From DATFXM01 sp035315885 (GTDB lineage Bacteria > Acidobacteriota > Blastocatellia > UBA7656), in assembly GCA_035315885.1 (NCBI GenBank), contig DATFXM010000002.1, positions 1 to 13,375 of the forward strand: a stretch of 13,375 nucleotides of DNA, in the 5' to 3' direction. The notes beneath the pieces are model-generated. The model was given only the letters and a program-made list of their open reading frames with translations. It searched no databases and was not told where the DNA came from. Of this stretch, positions 1 through 7,909 are shown piece by piece; the first letter of the stretch is position 1; every line of letters starts with the position of its first letter. The translations under genes and the position numbers were made by a program.

Positions 1-628
1 CCAGCCCAGGGTTGCCGTCCGCGGCTACCCTGGGTAAGCCCGCAAAAGGGTCCCAACCCCGAAGGGGTTGCGTCGCACCAGCCCAGGGTTGCCGTCCGCG
101 GCTACCCTGGGTAAAGCCCGCAAAAGGGTCCCAACCCCGAACCGGTTGCGTCGCGCCACCCCTTAGGGTGTTTATGCCTTCTGAGTCCCGAGTCTGAACC
201 CCGAAGGGGTTGCGTCGTCCAGCCCAGGTTTGCCGTCTGCGGCTACCCTGGGTAAAGCCGCAAAAGCGTCCCAACCCCGAAGGGGTTGCGTCGCACCAGC
301 CCAGGGTTGCCGTCCGCGGCTACCCTGGGTAAGCCCGCAAAAGGGTCCCAACCCCGAAAGGGTTGCGTCGCGCCACCCCTTAGGGTGTTTATGCCTTCTG
401 AGTCCCGAGTCTCAACCCCGAAGGGGTTGCGTCGTCCAGCCCAGGGTTGCCGTCCGCGGCTACCCTGGGTAAAGCCCGCAAAAAGGGCCCCAACCCCGAA
501 GGGGTTGCGTCGCACCAGCCCAGGGTTGCCGTCCGCGGCTACCCTGGGTAAAGCCCGCAAAAGGGTCCCAACCCCGAAGGGGTTGCGTCGCGCCATCCCA
601 GGGTTGCCGTCTGCGGCTACCCTGAGTG
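1..628 (+). repeat. Higher-order 217-bp tandem repeat within the palindrome array
   Basis: The order B-(GTCGTCC)-A-B-(GTCGCACC)-A-B-(GTCGCGCC)-C-spacer repeats with a period of 217 bp. Element B with the GTCGTCC tail begins at 196 and 413, and element C (CACCCCTTAGGGTG, a 5-bp stem) begins at 157 and 374. A third copy starting at 413 changes after 590, where C is replaced by a decayed A. The copy starting before position 1 is cut by the window edge. The spacer after C reads CTGAGTCCCGAGTCT, which resembles a decayed form of the CTGAGTG heptamer found next to the outer arrays. Confidence 0.85.
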
Positions 629-682
629 ACGCTTGGAAAAAAATGTTCAACCCCGACGGCCCGGCGATGATGCGTTCAAAGC

Positions 683-782
683 CGGACGCAACCCCTACAG
701 GGTTGGGGACCCTTTTGCGGGCTTACCCAGGGTAGCCGCGGACGGCAACCCTGGGCTGGACGACGCAACCCCTTCGGGGTTG
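683..782 (-). repeat. Inverted copy of the palindrome unit, left arm of flanking inverted repeat
   Basis: Read on the minus strand, this 100-bp segment aligns without gaps to 13251-13350. I count six differences: one C/T inside element A, one C/G in the spacer, and four clustered in the loop and stem tip of the second element B. It is the only unit of the left array in this orientation and the one touching the heptamer array. It contains B (766-782), A (726-755) and a B variant (689-705) whose loop differs while the CAACCC/GGGTTG stem is kept. Confidence 0.85.
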
Positions 783-790
783 AACCTCAA

Positions 791-1021
791 CACTCAGAAC
801 TCAGCACTCAGCATTCAGCACTCAGCATTCAGCACTCAGCATTCAGCACTCAGCATTCAGCACTCAGCACTCAGCACTCAGCATTCAGCACTCACCATTC
901 AGCACTCAGCATTCAGCACTTAGCATTCAGCATTCAAGACTCAGCACTCAGAATTCAGCATTCAGCATTCAGCACTCAGCACTCAGCACTCAACACTCAG
1001 CACTCAGCGCTCAGCATTCAG
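791..1021 (+). repeat. Heptamer tandem array, 33 units (CACTCAG/CATTCAG)
   Basis: I parse 33 consecutive 7-bp units with no insertion or deletion. Most are CACTCAG or CATTCAG, often alternating so that the effective period is 14 bp. Variants include AACTCAG, CACTCAC, CACTTAG, CATTCAA, GACTCAG, AATTCAG and CGCTCAG. The array ends four bases before the stop codon of the beta-propeller gene on the minus strand, so it would form that gene's 3' untranslated RNA, read there as CTGAGTG/CTGAATG. Open frames through it are repeat artefacts. Confidence 0.96.
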
Positions 1022-1025
1022 CACC

Positions 1026-2282
1026 TCACCTTCTCTTGCCGATGCAATACAAGTACTGCGCAGTGCGCATGAAAATCTGACCGTCCGATATGGCCGGAGA
1101 ACTCAACGTGTAATCGTTCAGACTGTTCTCCGCAAGAACCTCGAACGACGGACCCGCCTTCAATACCGTCGTCAATCCATCCTCGTTCGTGATGTAGAGC
1201 TTCCCATCCGCAAGCACTGGCGACGAACTATAAGTGCCCGGCTTTACCCGCTGCGGACCCCAAATAGTGGCCCCGCTCTTGGCGTCCAGACACCAAACAA
1301 TGCCGCGGTCGTCGACAATGTAAAAGTATTTTCCGTCCGTGACCGGAGTGGGAACGTCGGGCCCTCGATCGAACGACCAGAGCCGGTGCGATTGCGTGAC
1401 GTCTCCACGACCGCCTGCCTTGATCGCAAGTACCGGCCTCACGCGGCTGGACGCGTACACCACGCCGTCGGACACAACGGGCGACGCTACGATTCGATAG
1501 TTCGGGTTGTTCTCCGGATTCAATCCGTTAGCGCGCCAGAGCTCTTTTCCGGTGGTTGGATCGTGTCCAGTCACACAGTCGCCACCGGTTATTACGACCT
1601 CAACATTTGTCCCGTATTTGAGCAATGCCGGAGTCGTGTACGAATCTGGTGATTCGCGTATCGCCTTCGTGGGCCGCTCAACGCGCCACAGCGTCTTGCC
1701 GCTCTTCTTGTCTATTCGCAGAACGTACGACGGGTCAGCCGTCTTCATCCCATGAAGCACCTGAACAAATAACGAATCGTCGAACAACAGAGGCGATGAA
1801 GCGTAGCCCCAGTTCAAACCGAATCGCCCATAGTCCTTCTGAATGTCGCGCCCCCAGATTTCCTTCCCGGAAAAGTCGAATGCCTTGAAAACACCGGTGC
1901 CGGTCATCACCCACACCGTGTTCCCATCGGTTACCGGTGACGGCGACGACATGTTTTGCTTGCGCATCTTGGTGTTGCCGCCGCCAAGCAGTTTCTTCCA
2001 GAGAAGCTCGCCTTTATTGCGATCCACGCACCAGAGAAAAAGGTTGCCGCCGTCGGCTACGTTCAGAAAGATTCGGTCGCCCCAGATGATCGGCGTCGCC
2101 CCGGTCCAACTCGGCATTCCGAGCTTCCAGGTCACATTCTCTTCGGCGCTCCATCGAACCGGAAGGTTCTTTTCGGCGCTGGTTCCGTTCAGAAAGGGCC
2201 CGCGCCACTGCGGCCAGTTATCAGCCACCACCGACACCGCCGCAAGCGCGACGACGAGCAGAGAAAGAAACAGCTTTCGCAT
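1026..2282 (-). CDS. Secreted PQQ-like beta-propeller repeat protein (BamB-like), copy 1
   Basis: 418 aa. It has a clear Sec signal peptide (residues 1-20: short basic start MRK, hydrophobic core, cleavage likely after VVA) and no lipobox cysteine, so export to the periplasm or beyond is expected. The mature protein opens with NWPQWRGP, the signature of a large family of PQQ-like propellers common in Acidobacteriota and Planctomycetota. Blade motifs follow: DKKSGKTLWR, DPTTGKELWR, DAKSGATIWG, plus alternating 'SSPxxxDG' segments. This is the WD40-like PQQ_2 propeller fold. No quinoprotein active-site signature is evident, so cofactor binding or enzyme activity should not be assumed; a scaffold or binding role is as likely. 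The ATG is preceded by AAGGAGGGG (2293-2301), a strong Shine-Dalgarno. It lies 77 bp downstream of a paralogue and is the last gene of the block. Confidence 0.93.
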   Translation of the reverse strand: MRKLFLSLLVVALAAVSVVADNWPQWRGPFLNGTSAEKNLPVRWSAEENVTWKLGMPSWTGATPIIWGDRIFLNVADGGNLFLWCVDRNKGELLWKKLLGGGNTKMRKQNMSSPSPVTDGNTVWVMTGTGVFKAFDFSGKEIWGRDIQKDYGRFGLNWGYASSPLLFDDSLFVQVLHGMKTADPSYVLRIDKKSGKTLWRVERPTKAIRESPDSYTTPALLKYGTNVEVVITGGDCVTGHDPTTGKELWRANGLNPENNPNYRIVASPVVSDGVVYASSRVRPVLAIKAGGRGDVTQSHRLWSFDRGPDVPTPVTDGKYFYIVDDRGIVWCLDAKSGATIWGPQRVKPGTYSSSPVLADGKLYITNEDGLTTVLKAGPSFEVLAENSLNDYTLSSPAISDGQIFMRTAQYLYCIGKRR

Positions 2283-2359
2283 TTGGGTGTTTCCCCTCCT
2301 TCGCCAGAATCAAATTAATAATGCCGCGTTCGTGCCAAGGACGCCAGCTACACGATCTC

Positions 2360-3607
2360 CTACTGGAGGGACAATAGCGCAAGACTGGAAACATCCTTGA
2401 TAAGAAGCCCGTTACCGGTGAGCACCGGGTGAGCCCACGTAGGACTCTTTGCCACCGTGTACTTCTTAACAACCTCCAAGTGCGCCGGATTTGTCCGGAC
2501 AAGAGTCAGTTCGGCCGAGTCTGTCAGCACAAACATTAAGTCCGGCGCGGAAACGACCGCTGCGTTATCTCCCTCACGTCCGGCACTCGTCCAAAGCGTC
2601 TTGCCGGTTCGCGCGTCGAGACAGAACAACTGGCCCTTTCGCTTGTGCGACAAACCGTAAACAGCGTCGCCAATCACTACCGGAGAATTCATATACATTG
2701 ACACGTCCGGGTTCTTCCAAACCTGTTCGGGAGTCCACTTCCCGTTCTTTCGTGCAACCCTCACCGCCATGGTGCCCTTGTCGAGACCCGACAGGATCAA
2801 CAAATCTTTGTACGCGGCGGGTGTCACGATATTCTGGACATATTCTGTCTCGAATGGAATGCTCCACAGAAGCTCACCGTTCGCTGGCGAAACACCTACG
2901 ATGAACTTCTGACTCTGCGTGACTATTTGTTCGACACCGTCGGTGGTTACCACAATCGGGGACGCATAACCCGGGCCATCGCCGCCCCATTTCCACTTGA
3001 GATCTCCGGAGTTCACGTCAAGCGCAACCAGAGCGCCCGAGTCATTTCCGCCTACGTGGGCGACTAACCTGCCCTTGTAGACGAGGGGCGACATGGCCGT
3101 GCCGTAGTCGGGCGATGTCTGTTTGAACTCTTTGGAGAATTCCTTGCGCCACTTCAGGGAACCGGTGCTCGCATCGTAACACGAGATTACTCCGGTGATG
3201 CCAAGCGTAAACAAACGGCCGTTATCAATGATCGGAGTCGATTTTGGTCCCTTGCCGTGGGTCACTGCGGCCGGATTCATCGTATAAGCAACCGGGTAGC
3301 TGTCCTGCCAGATCATCCTTCCCGCGCCGAGATCGAAGCAGGAGACCACTTCGCGATCGCCCTGCCGCGAGAGCACAAATACGCGCTGGCCCGAAACGAC
3401 CGGCGATGAATGCCCTATCCCGACCTCAACGCGCCACTTTTCTTTCAACTGCTCCGGCCATCGCGCAGGCGCGGAGAAGTTTCGCGCAATTCCATCGCGA
3501 GTCGGACCGCGCCACTGCGACCAGTCCTGCCCATTGCATTGACTGGCGATTGCGATGAGCACAAAGAGAATTCGAATCCACGGCAATGCGCGCGGCAGCA
3601 GTTTCAT
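2360..3607 (-). CDS. Secreted PQQ-like beta-propeller repeat protein (BamB-like), copy 2
   Basis: 415 aa from the ATG at 3605-3607, chosen because AAAGGA lies about 9 bases upstream and the protein then begins with a normal signal peptide (basic MKLLPRALPWIR, hydrophobic core ILFVLIAIAS). A longer frame opening at 3685 would add 26 polar residues before it. A Cys follows the core (ASQC), but the Gln at -1 does not fit a lipobox, so cleavage before QDW is more likely. The mature protein starts DWSQWRGPTRDG, matching the paralogue, and has propeller motifs such as DASTGSLKWR, DVNSGDLKWKW and DARTGKTLWT. Its role is presumably the same kind as the paralogue's: a periplasmic propeller of unknown ligand. 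It lies 78 bp after the ABC permease and 77 bp before the paralogue, so cotranscription is plausible. The pair looks like an old tandem duplication, since the sequences outside the motifs are well diverged. Confidence 0.92.
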   Translation of the reverse strand: MKLLPRALPWIRILFVLIAIASQCNGQDWSQWRGPTRDGIARNFSAPARWPEQLKEKWRVEVGIGHSSPVVSGQRVFVLSRQGDREVVSCFDLGAGRMIWQDSYPVAYTMNPAAVTHGKGPKSTPIIDNGRLFTLGITGVISCYDASTGSLKWRKEFSKEFKQTSPDYGTAMSPLVYKGRLVAHVGGNDSGALVALDVNSGDLKWKWGGDGPGYASPIVVTTDGVEQIVTQSQKFIVGVSPANGELLWSIPFETEYVQNIVTPAAYKDLLILSGLDKGTMAVRVARKNGKWTPEQVWKNPDVSMYMNSPVVIGDAVYGLSHKRKGQLFCLDARTGKTLWTSAGREGDNAAVVSAPDLMFVLTDSAELTLVRTNPAHLEVVKKYTVAKSPTWAHPVLTGNGLLIKDVSSLALLSLQ

Positions 3608-3685
3608 TGATGAGGTCCTTTCGTTTCGCTTCCACGTAATCCCTGAATCGATATGTGAATTCCAAATGGATAAATGGATTTGCAT

Positions 3686-6600
3686 CTATTCGGCTCGCAG
3701 CGCCGGGATTAGTGGTGCTCGCAGTGACGCCATCGTAGCCGCTACCGAAGCCGTCAATCCCACTACTAAGACGAGGGCAAGCAGCGGCAAGGATACAACG
3801 GGCAAGTGTCCGCCTCGCGAGCCAATCGCCGGCAGTATCGCCACGATCGCGCAAATCATGCCTATCGCAAGTCCGCAAGAAACCAAGAAAGCATTCTCAG
3901 CTATCACCATCCATGCCAGATGACTCTGGTCGTAACCTACTGCACGAAGCAGCGCCAGCTCGCGCCTCCGCTCGAGCACGTTCCTCAGCAGGACTGCACC
4001 CAGTCCAATCGTGCCCAGCACCAGGCCGAGTCCGCCCAGGGCCTGAAATGTCGAAATGTAAGTGTTCTCTACCTTGTGAAACGATGCCAGCTTCTCCGAC
4101 GCCGACACAACGTCAAACCCGAACTCCGACAACTCGTCTTCCAGAGCCGCCGAAACTGAACCCCAATTCTCCCCGGGAGCATCGATCAGGAAGAATGAAT
4201 AGCCACCGATGTCGGGAAACAATCGCAGAAAGTTTCGCTCTGACATCAACAGCTCACCCTGAAAGATGCTGTCGGCCAGCGCTCCTACAACTCTCAGCTT
4301 CACCGGTCCACTCTTCGCCGCCAACTCGATCTCGTCGCCCACTTTGTGATGGAGCACGTAAGTAAGCGAATTCGCATCGGCTACCACAGGAACTATTCCC
4401 TCGCCGTAGTTGCGATTCAACATCAGCCACGGATTCGTGCGCTCCTCGACGTCCTGAGCTTCGGTAGTTTGAAAAGAAAAACGTCCGCCCTTTATGAAAT
4501 CGTCTTCCGGTGCAAGGATTCGCGGATCCCTCGGCTGGTAGAGGTTCAAGCAGCTAGCGTCGTCGCCTTTCCTCACTCTGAATCGCATGAATGTCAGCTT
4601 CGACAAGTCAAGGCCCGGGCGCTCAAACAGGTTGAGCGCTTCGCGGCCGTCGGGAGTATTCGGATCGTGATACAACGGCAGAAGGGATTCGGCCGCGAGC
4701 GGGTAGCCGCCGGTCCCCGAGCGCCGGTCCAATTCTCCCGCCCGATCGTCGCGCCTGAACGAATCTACCGCGACTATGATGAACGCCGCGCTTGCGATGA
4801 GCGCGATGCATAGTGCGCTGCGACCCGGGCGGTGCGCGGCGTTCCGGAATCCGAGCCTGACAACCGGCCACCATCCATGCCCATGGATCACATTTTTTTG
4901 GGGGCGCTTCAGCCACGCATATTCAAAGCAGAGCAGCGCGGCCAGGAGCGACATCCCTCCGCCGAAGAATCCGCCGGTGTCGCCGATTCGGCCGGTCACC
5001 GAGCCAAGCAGCAGTCCACCGCCCACGAGCAGAAGCAAAATGCCGAGCGTTGAGGGTGAACCAACTCTCGAGAATCGGCTGGCAGTACCAGGACGCTTCC
5101 TGAATGCCGCCTCCAGATTGCCGGCGAGCATTTCTCTAGGCGAAGCCTGAGCGAGCGACCGAATAGTCCATACGATGCACAGGAACGCCGCACCGACTCC
5201 GCTAAAGATGCCGAGCAGCATGGACAACGGCTGGATTTTTAAAGTCAGAAGCGTCGTCCCCACCGCGCCCACCCACCACGTTCGCAGCCCGTACATAATC
5301 AACGCGCCATAACCCACCGCTCCCACTATTCCAATCGCGCCTCCCAATCCTCCAAGCAGGACGCCTTCACGCAGAAACAGCGAGCGAACATCGGCGGTGT
5401 TGTATCCGACCGCGCGAAGCAATCCAATCTCGCGCAGTCGTTGTTCTATTCCGACTCTGAAGAACACCGTAGCGAGCAGCAGCGCAGCGATCACCAGAAA
5501 AAAGCTGAAGTAGACGAAATACTCGCCAAAATCGGTGGCTCCTCGCGATGCTTGATCGCCTTCCGACCGAACGGAGTTCACCGCAAGTCCCGCGACAAAC
5601 GGGTCCAGCTTTTCCCTCAGCGCTTTGCGAAACTCCTCGAGATACTCCTGAGGAGCTCGTCGCGTATCAACAATTCGCAAGGAGGTATATTTTCCAAACC
5701 TCGTGCTCCAGAGTTTCTCGGTCAGTTCGAGCGGCACAAAAGCCTTTGGTGCGGTCTTGTACTTGTGCCAGTAGTCCTCGTCACGAGGCCTCACTCGCTG
5801 CAAGTCGACCGGGAACGGCGGGTCCCAGTCCCCGATGTTCTGGCTCTCGGTGATACCGGGATAGTCGGGGACAAGATCCCGATCGAGAAACTCTTCGGTC
5901 ATCGGCACGATGCCTTCGACTCGGAACTTCGCCTTTTCTGTTTCGAGCCGTCCCTCGTCCTGCCACCGATAGTACTCGAGGGTTACCACGTCCTCGCGAC
6001 GCGCGCCCAAGTCGTTTGAAGCCCACTCATTCAAGACTATCGGAGGAAGTTTCAGGTCTTCCTCCGACAAACTCCTTCCCGTTGGTCCTTGCCCGTGACC
6101 GTAGTCGTGCGTCGTCACCTCCATCTCTTCCGAATTGAGCGAGCTGACAATCGAGTACGGTATCTCTCGATCGCCAAGCTTGATCGAATTTGCGAGATAG
6201 CTGAGAATCGGCCTCACCGAAATGCCCGAAATGCCATCGCCGGCTGCTCTTGCGCTCTGGTAAATCGAATCGCTGACAAATGCACTGTCGCTCTCGAGGG
6301 CCACGCCGCGCTTTTGATCAAGCGGCCTGAGTTTGATACCGAGGTCTTCAAGTGAAAAAGTCTCGCCCAGTTCTTTTTCGATCAGCGACCGAAGGTATCG
6401 ATCTACTTTACGACTTGACCCGCCGGCCTTTCGCGACAGCAGAAGCAAATTCGACTTGCCCGCAAGATCGAGGTCCTTCTGCAGCCTCGCAATGGATACA
6501 AAAGCCGAACGTGTTGGTCCTTGTTGAGGCCGAAGCGAGAAGCTCAAAAGCGAGGTCCTGGATGGGCCGTTTTGTTGGGTGAGCCTGATAGTCCGGCTCA

Positions 6601-7123
6601 GGTCTTCTTTGCGTCCGTGAAGAGACCCGGCAGGAATCGCCGAAGGCTTTTCGACCCTCAGCAAAATCGTCCGACCTGCGGCACTGCCCAGCTCTGAGAC
6701 GAGGTCCGGGCTCAGGATGATATCGCGATCTCCAACCGTGAAGCCCTCGACCGAATTGAATCGCCAGAAGCTGTCGTCTACACCATAAAGCTGAACGCTC
6801 GACGCGCGGTGGCCGCTTTGCTCATCGATCACAAGGCCCGAAAGCGCTATAAGCGGGCAGTACCCGCCGACCGCCTCGTCGAACTCGGTCTTGGACGCAA
6901 GGTCGTCGCCAAGTTTCTGCCGGAAGAACCCAGTCGAAGTTACCGCGAAATCGGTGGCGCCGATTCTTCCGATAAAAAGTTCTCGCAGACTCGCTCGCAC
7001 GGAATCGCCGACGAGCAACGCACCGGCAAGAACTGCGACGGCCGTCGCGAAGCCAAGCACGACCGCGAGGTTCGTCCGCCAGAAATACGTGAGATTTCTT
7101 CTGACGAGGGTAGAGAAATGCAT
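3686..7123 (-). CDS. ABC transporter permease, FtsX/MacB/YbbP type, two FtsX domains
   Basis: 1145 aa. I read about ten membrane segments: near residues 20-38, 535-555, 586-612, 632-655, 691-709, 716-735, 768-787 and three in the last 120 residues. A roughly 490-residue soluble domain follows the first segment and one of about 240 residues follows the seventh. Two FtsX modules each carry the coupling motif LRAVGY (569-574 and about 1061-1066) after a membrane helix and a charged RxRE segment. This is the 10-TM layout of YbbP/LolCE-like permeases, which move lipids, lipoproteins or hydrophobic compounds out of the inner membrane, or act as mechanotransmitters rather than true pores. The start ATG overlaps the ATPase stop (TGATG at 7121-7125), so translation is coupled. 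The substrate cannot be told from sequence; the lipid-type enzymes upstream make a lipid substrate attractive. Confidence 0.95.
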   Translation of the reverse strand: MHFSTLVRRNLTYFWRTNLAVVLGFATAVAVLAGALLVGDSVRASLRELFIGRIGATDFAVTSTGFFRQKLGDDLASKTEFDEAVGGYCPLIALSGLVIDEQSGHRASSVQLYGVDDSFWRFNSVEGFTVGDRDIILSPDLVSELGSAAGRTILLRVEKPSAIPAGSLHGRKEDLSRTIRLTQQNGPSRTSLLSFSLRPQQGPTRSAFVSIARLQKDLDLAGKSNLLLLSRKAGGSSRKVDRYLRSLIEKELGETFSLEDLGIKLRPLDQKRGVALESDSAFVSDSIYQSARAAGDGISGISVRPILSYLANSIKLGDREIPYSIVSSLNSEEMEVTTHDYGHGQGPTGRSLSEEDLKLPPIVLNEWASNDLGARREDVVTLEYYRWQDEGRLETEKAKFRVEGIVPMTEEFLDRDLVPDYPGITESQNIGDWDPPFPVDLQRVRPRDEDYWHKYKTAPKAFVPLELTEKLWSTRFGKYTSLRIVDTRRAPQEYLEEFRKALREKLDPFVAGLAVNSVRSEGDQASRGATDFGEYFVYFSFFLVIAALLLATVFFRVGIEQRLREIGLLRAVGYNTADVRSLFLREGVLLGGLGGAIGIVGAVGYGALIMYGLRTWWVGAVGTTLLTLKIQPLSMLLGIFSGVGAAFLCIVWTIRSLAQASPREMLAGNLEAAFRKRPGTASRFSRVGSPSTLGILLLLVGGGLLLGSVTGRIGDTGGFFGGGMSLLAALLCFEYAWLKRPQKNVIHGHGWWPVVRLGFRNAAHRPGRSALCIALIASAAFIIVAVDSFRRDDRAGELDRRSGTGGYPLAAESLLPLYHDPNTPDGREALNLFERPGLDLSKLTFMRFRVRKGDDASCLNLYQPRDPRILAPEDDFIKGGRFSFQTTEAQDVEERTNPWLMLNRNYGEGIVPVVADANSLTYVLHHKVGDEIELAAKSGPVKLRVVGALADSIFQGELLMSERNFLRLFPDIGGYSFFLIDAPGENWGSVSAALEDELSEFGFDVVSASEKLASFHKVENTYISTFQALGGLGLVLGTIGLGAVLLRNVLERRRELALLRAVGYDQSHLAWMVIAENAFLVSCGLAIGMICAIVAILPAIGSRGGHLPVVSLPLLALVLVVGLTASVAATMASLRAPLIPALRAE

Positions 7124-7800
7124 CAGAGTCGGCGAAGGTTCCCGTCCGCCATTTCGAACCTGATAGGAAAGCGGGCCGCTAGCTCTCCACTGTGAGTTAC
7201 CACTACCAGTATCGACCCGGCGCGGTGGTGCAAGTCAAGAAGCATTGCCGCGATCACGTCGGCAGCGCGGTGATCAAGGTTCCCGGTCGGCTCGTCGCAC
7301 AGCAGTAGAACCGGCTCGTTTATCAAAGCCCTGGCAACCGCGACTCGCTGCTTTTCTCCACCGCTCAGTTGGGCAGGCCGATGGTCGACGCGGTCGGAGA
7401 GCCCAACCTGATCGAGTAAAGCTCTGGCCCGATCGACAGAGCCGCCGTGGTGGTTTGACGCTCCCACAAGCGTCGGCGTAAGGACGTTCTCGAGTACGGA
7501 ACACTGAGGCAACAGGCAATGATCCTGGAACACAAACCCGATCTTCTTGTTCCTGAAAGCCGCCAGCTCTTTGTCACCGAGCCGATAAGGATCAGTCTCA
7601 TCGAGCGTCACCGTTCCCGAGGTGGGAGGATCGAGCGCTCCCAGAATATGAAGAAGCGTGCTCTTACCGCTCCCGGATGGTCCGATGATCGATACAGCAT
7701 CGCCCGGAGATAGAGTGAGCGAGACGCTGGTCAGCACCGCGAGCGCACCTCTCGGCGTGGGGTACTCCTTTGAGACATCAATCGCTTCCAGCAAACACAA
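7123..7800 (-). CDS. ABC transporter ATP-binding protein, LolD/MacB/YbbA type
   Basis: About 225 aa. All nucleotide-binding motifs are present: Walker A GPSGSGKST (40-48), Q-loop VFQD (90-93), signature LSGGEKQRVAVARAL (145-159), Walker B VLLLCDEPTGNLD (164-176, catalytic Glu170) and H-loop VVTH (200-203). The length and the DEPTGNLD sequence are typical of the MacB/LolD family that pairs with FtsX-type permeases, and the permease gene follows with a TGATG overlap. No ATG is available at the N-terminus: the frame opens with TTG at 7800, and a TTG at 7794 (giving LLEAIDVSKEY) is better spaced from the GGGG at 7801-7804. A non-ATG start is therefore likely and the exact codon is uncertain. A long palindrome ends only 7 bp upstream of the first TTG and could affect translation. 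Confidence 0.95.
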   Translation of the reverse strand: MCLLEAIDVSKEYPTPRGALAVLTSVSLTLSPGDAVSIIGPSGSGKSTLLHILGALDPPTSGTVTLDETDPYRLGDKELAAFRNKKIGFVFQDHCLLPQCSVLENVLTPTLVGASNHHGGSVDRARALLDQVGLSDRVDHRPAQLSGGEKQRVAVARALINEPVLLLCDEPTGNLDHRAADVIAAMLLDLHHRAGSILVVVTHSGELAARFPIRFEMADGNLRRL

Positions 7801-7807
7801 CCCCGTA

Positions 7808-7909
7808 GTTCGGTTTCGGGTTTCGGGTTTAGGGTTCGTTTTGATCGAGGCCTGTGTGATGCACGAGACCCGATTAAACGAACCCGAAACCCTAAACCCT
7901 AAACCGAAC
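7808..7909. repeat. Telomere-like GGGTTT(A/C) imperfect palindrome in intergenic gap
   Basis: Two 34-bp arms (7808-7841 and 7876-7909) are inverted copies with only three mismatches, separated by a 34-bp loop. Each arm begins GTTCGGTTT and carries a hexamer series GGGTTT joined by A or C. The three mismatches are exactly the A/C positions, which are swapped between the arms. It fills nearly the whole gap between the dehydrogenase stop (7912) and the ATPase start (7800). In the transcript it would form a long hairpin without a U-tract, so it is not a standard intrinsic terminator; it could be an attenuator, an RNA-stability element or a mobile palindrome. Confidence 0.85.

Larger units (their letters stand above)
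1..782. repeat. Intergenic array of interspersed palindromic elements (REP/MITE-like)
   Basis: No gene is supported here; the whole stretch is built from two alternating palindromes separated by short spacers (GTAAGCCCGCAAAAGGGTC and variants). Element A is 30 bp: outer arms CCCAGGGT/ACCCTGGG, a T-T mismatch, inner arms GCCG/CGGC and loop TCCG. Copies lie at 5-34, 82-111, 223-252, 300-329, 440-469, 519-548, 597-626 (degenerate) and, inverted, 726-755. Element B is 17 bp: arms CAACCCC/GGGGTTG with loop GAA, followed by GCGTCG. Copies lie at 54-70, 132-148 (decayed), 196-212, 272-288, 349-365, 413-429, 491-507, 569-585, a decayed trace near 648, 689-705, and inverted at 766-782. Open frames of 80-150 codons run through it on both strands, but their peptides simply repeat the DNA unit and lack start signals, so they are not called. 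The arrangement resembles bacterial REP/BIME arrays, but the family is not one I can name. Confidence 0.93.

Noticed and set aside
1..782. Possible CRISPR array
   Set aside because: The intervals between the repeats are themselves repeated and near-identical rather than unique spacers, repeat lengths vary, and no cas gene is present.
12..923. Several open frames of 60-150 codons on both strands in the left repeat region
   Set aside because: Their predicted peptides are translations of the palindrome and heptamer units, they overlap each other on both strands, and no ribosome-binding site or known domain is seen.
3608..3685. Upstream extension of the second propeller gene to an ATG at 3685
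   Set aside because: It would put 26 polar residues before a normal signal peptide, while the ATG at 3607 has a good AAAGGA ribosome-binding site.
7808..7909. Reading the palindrome as an intrinsic terminator
   Set aside because: The stem is long and interrupted, the loop is 34 nt and no U-tract follows on the minus strand, so the standard terminator model does not fit.
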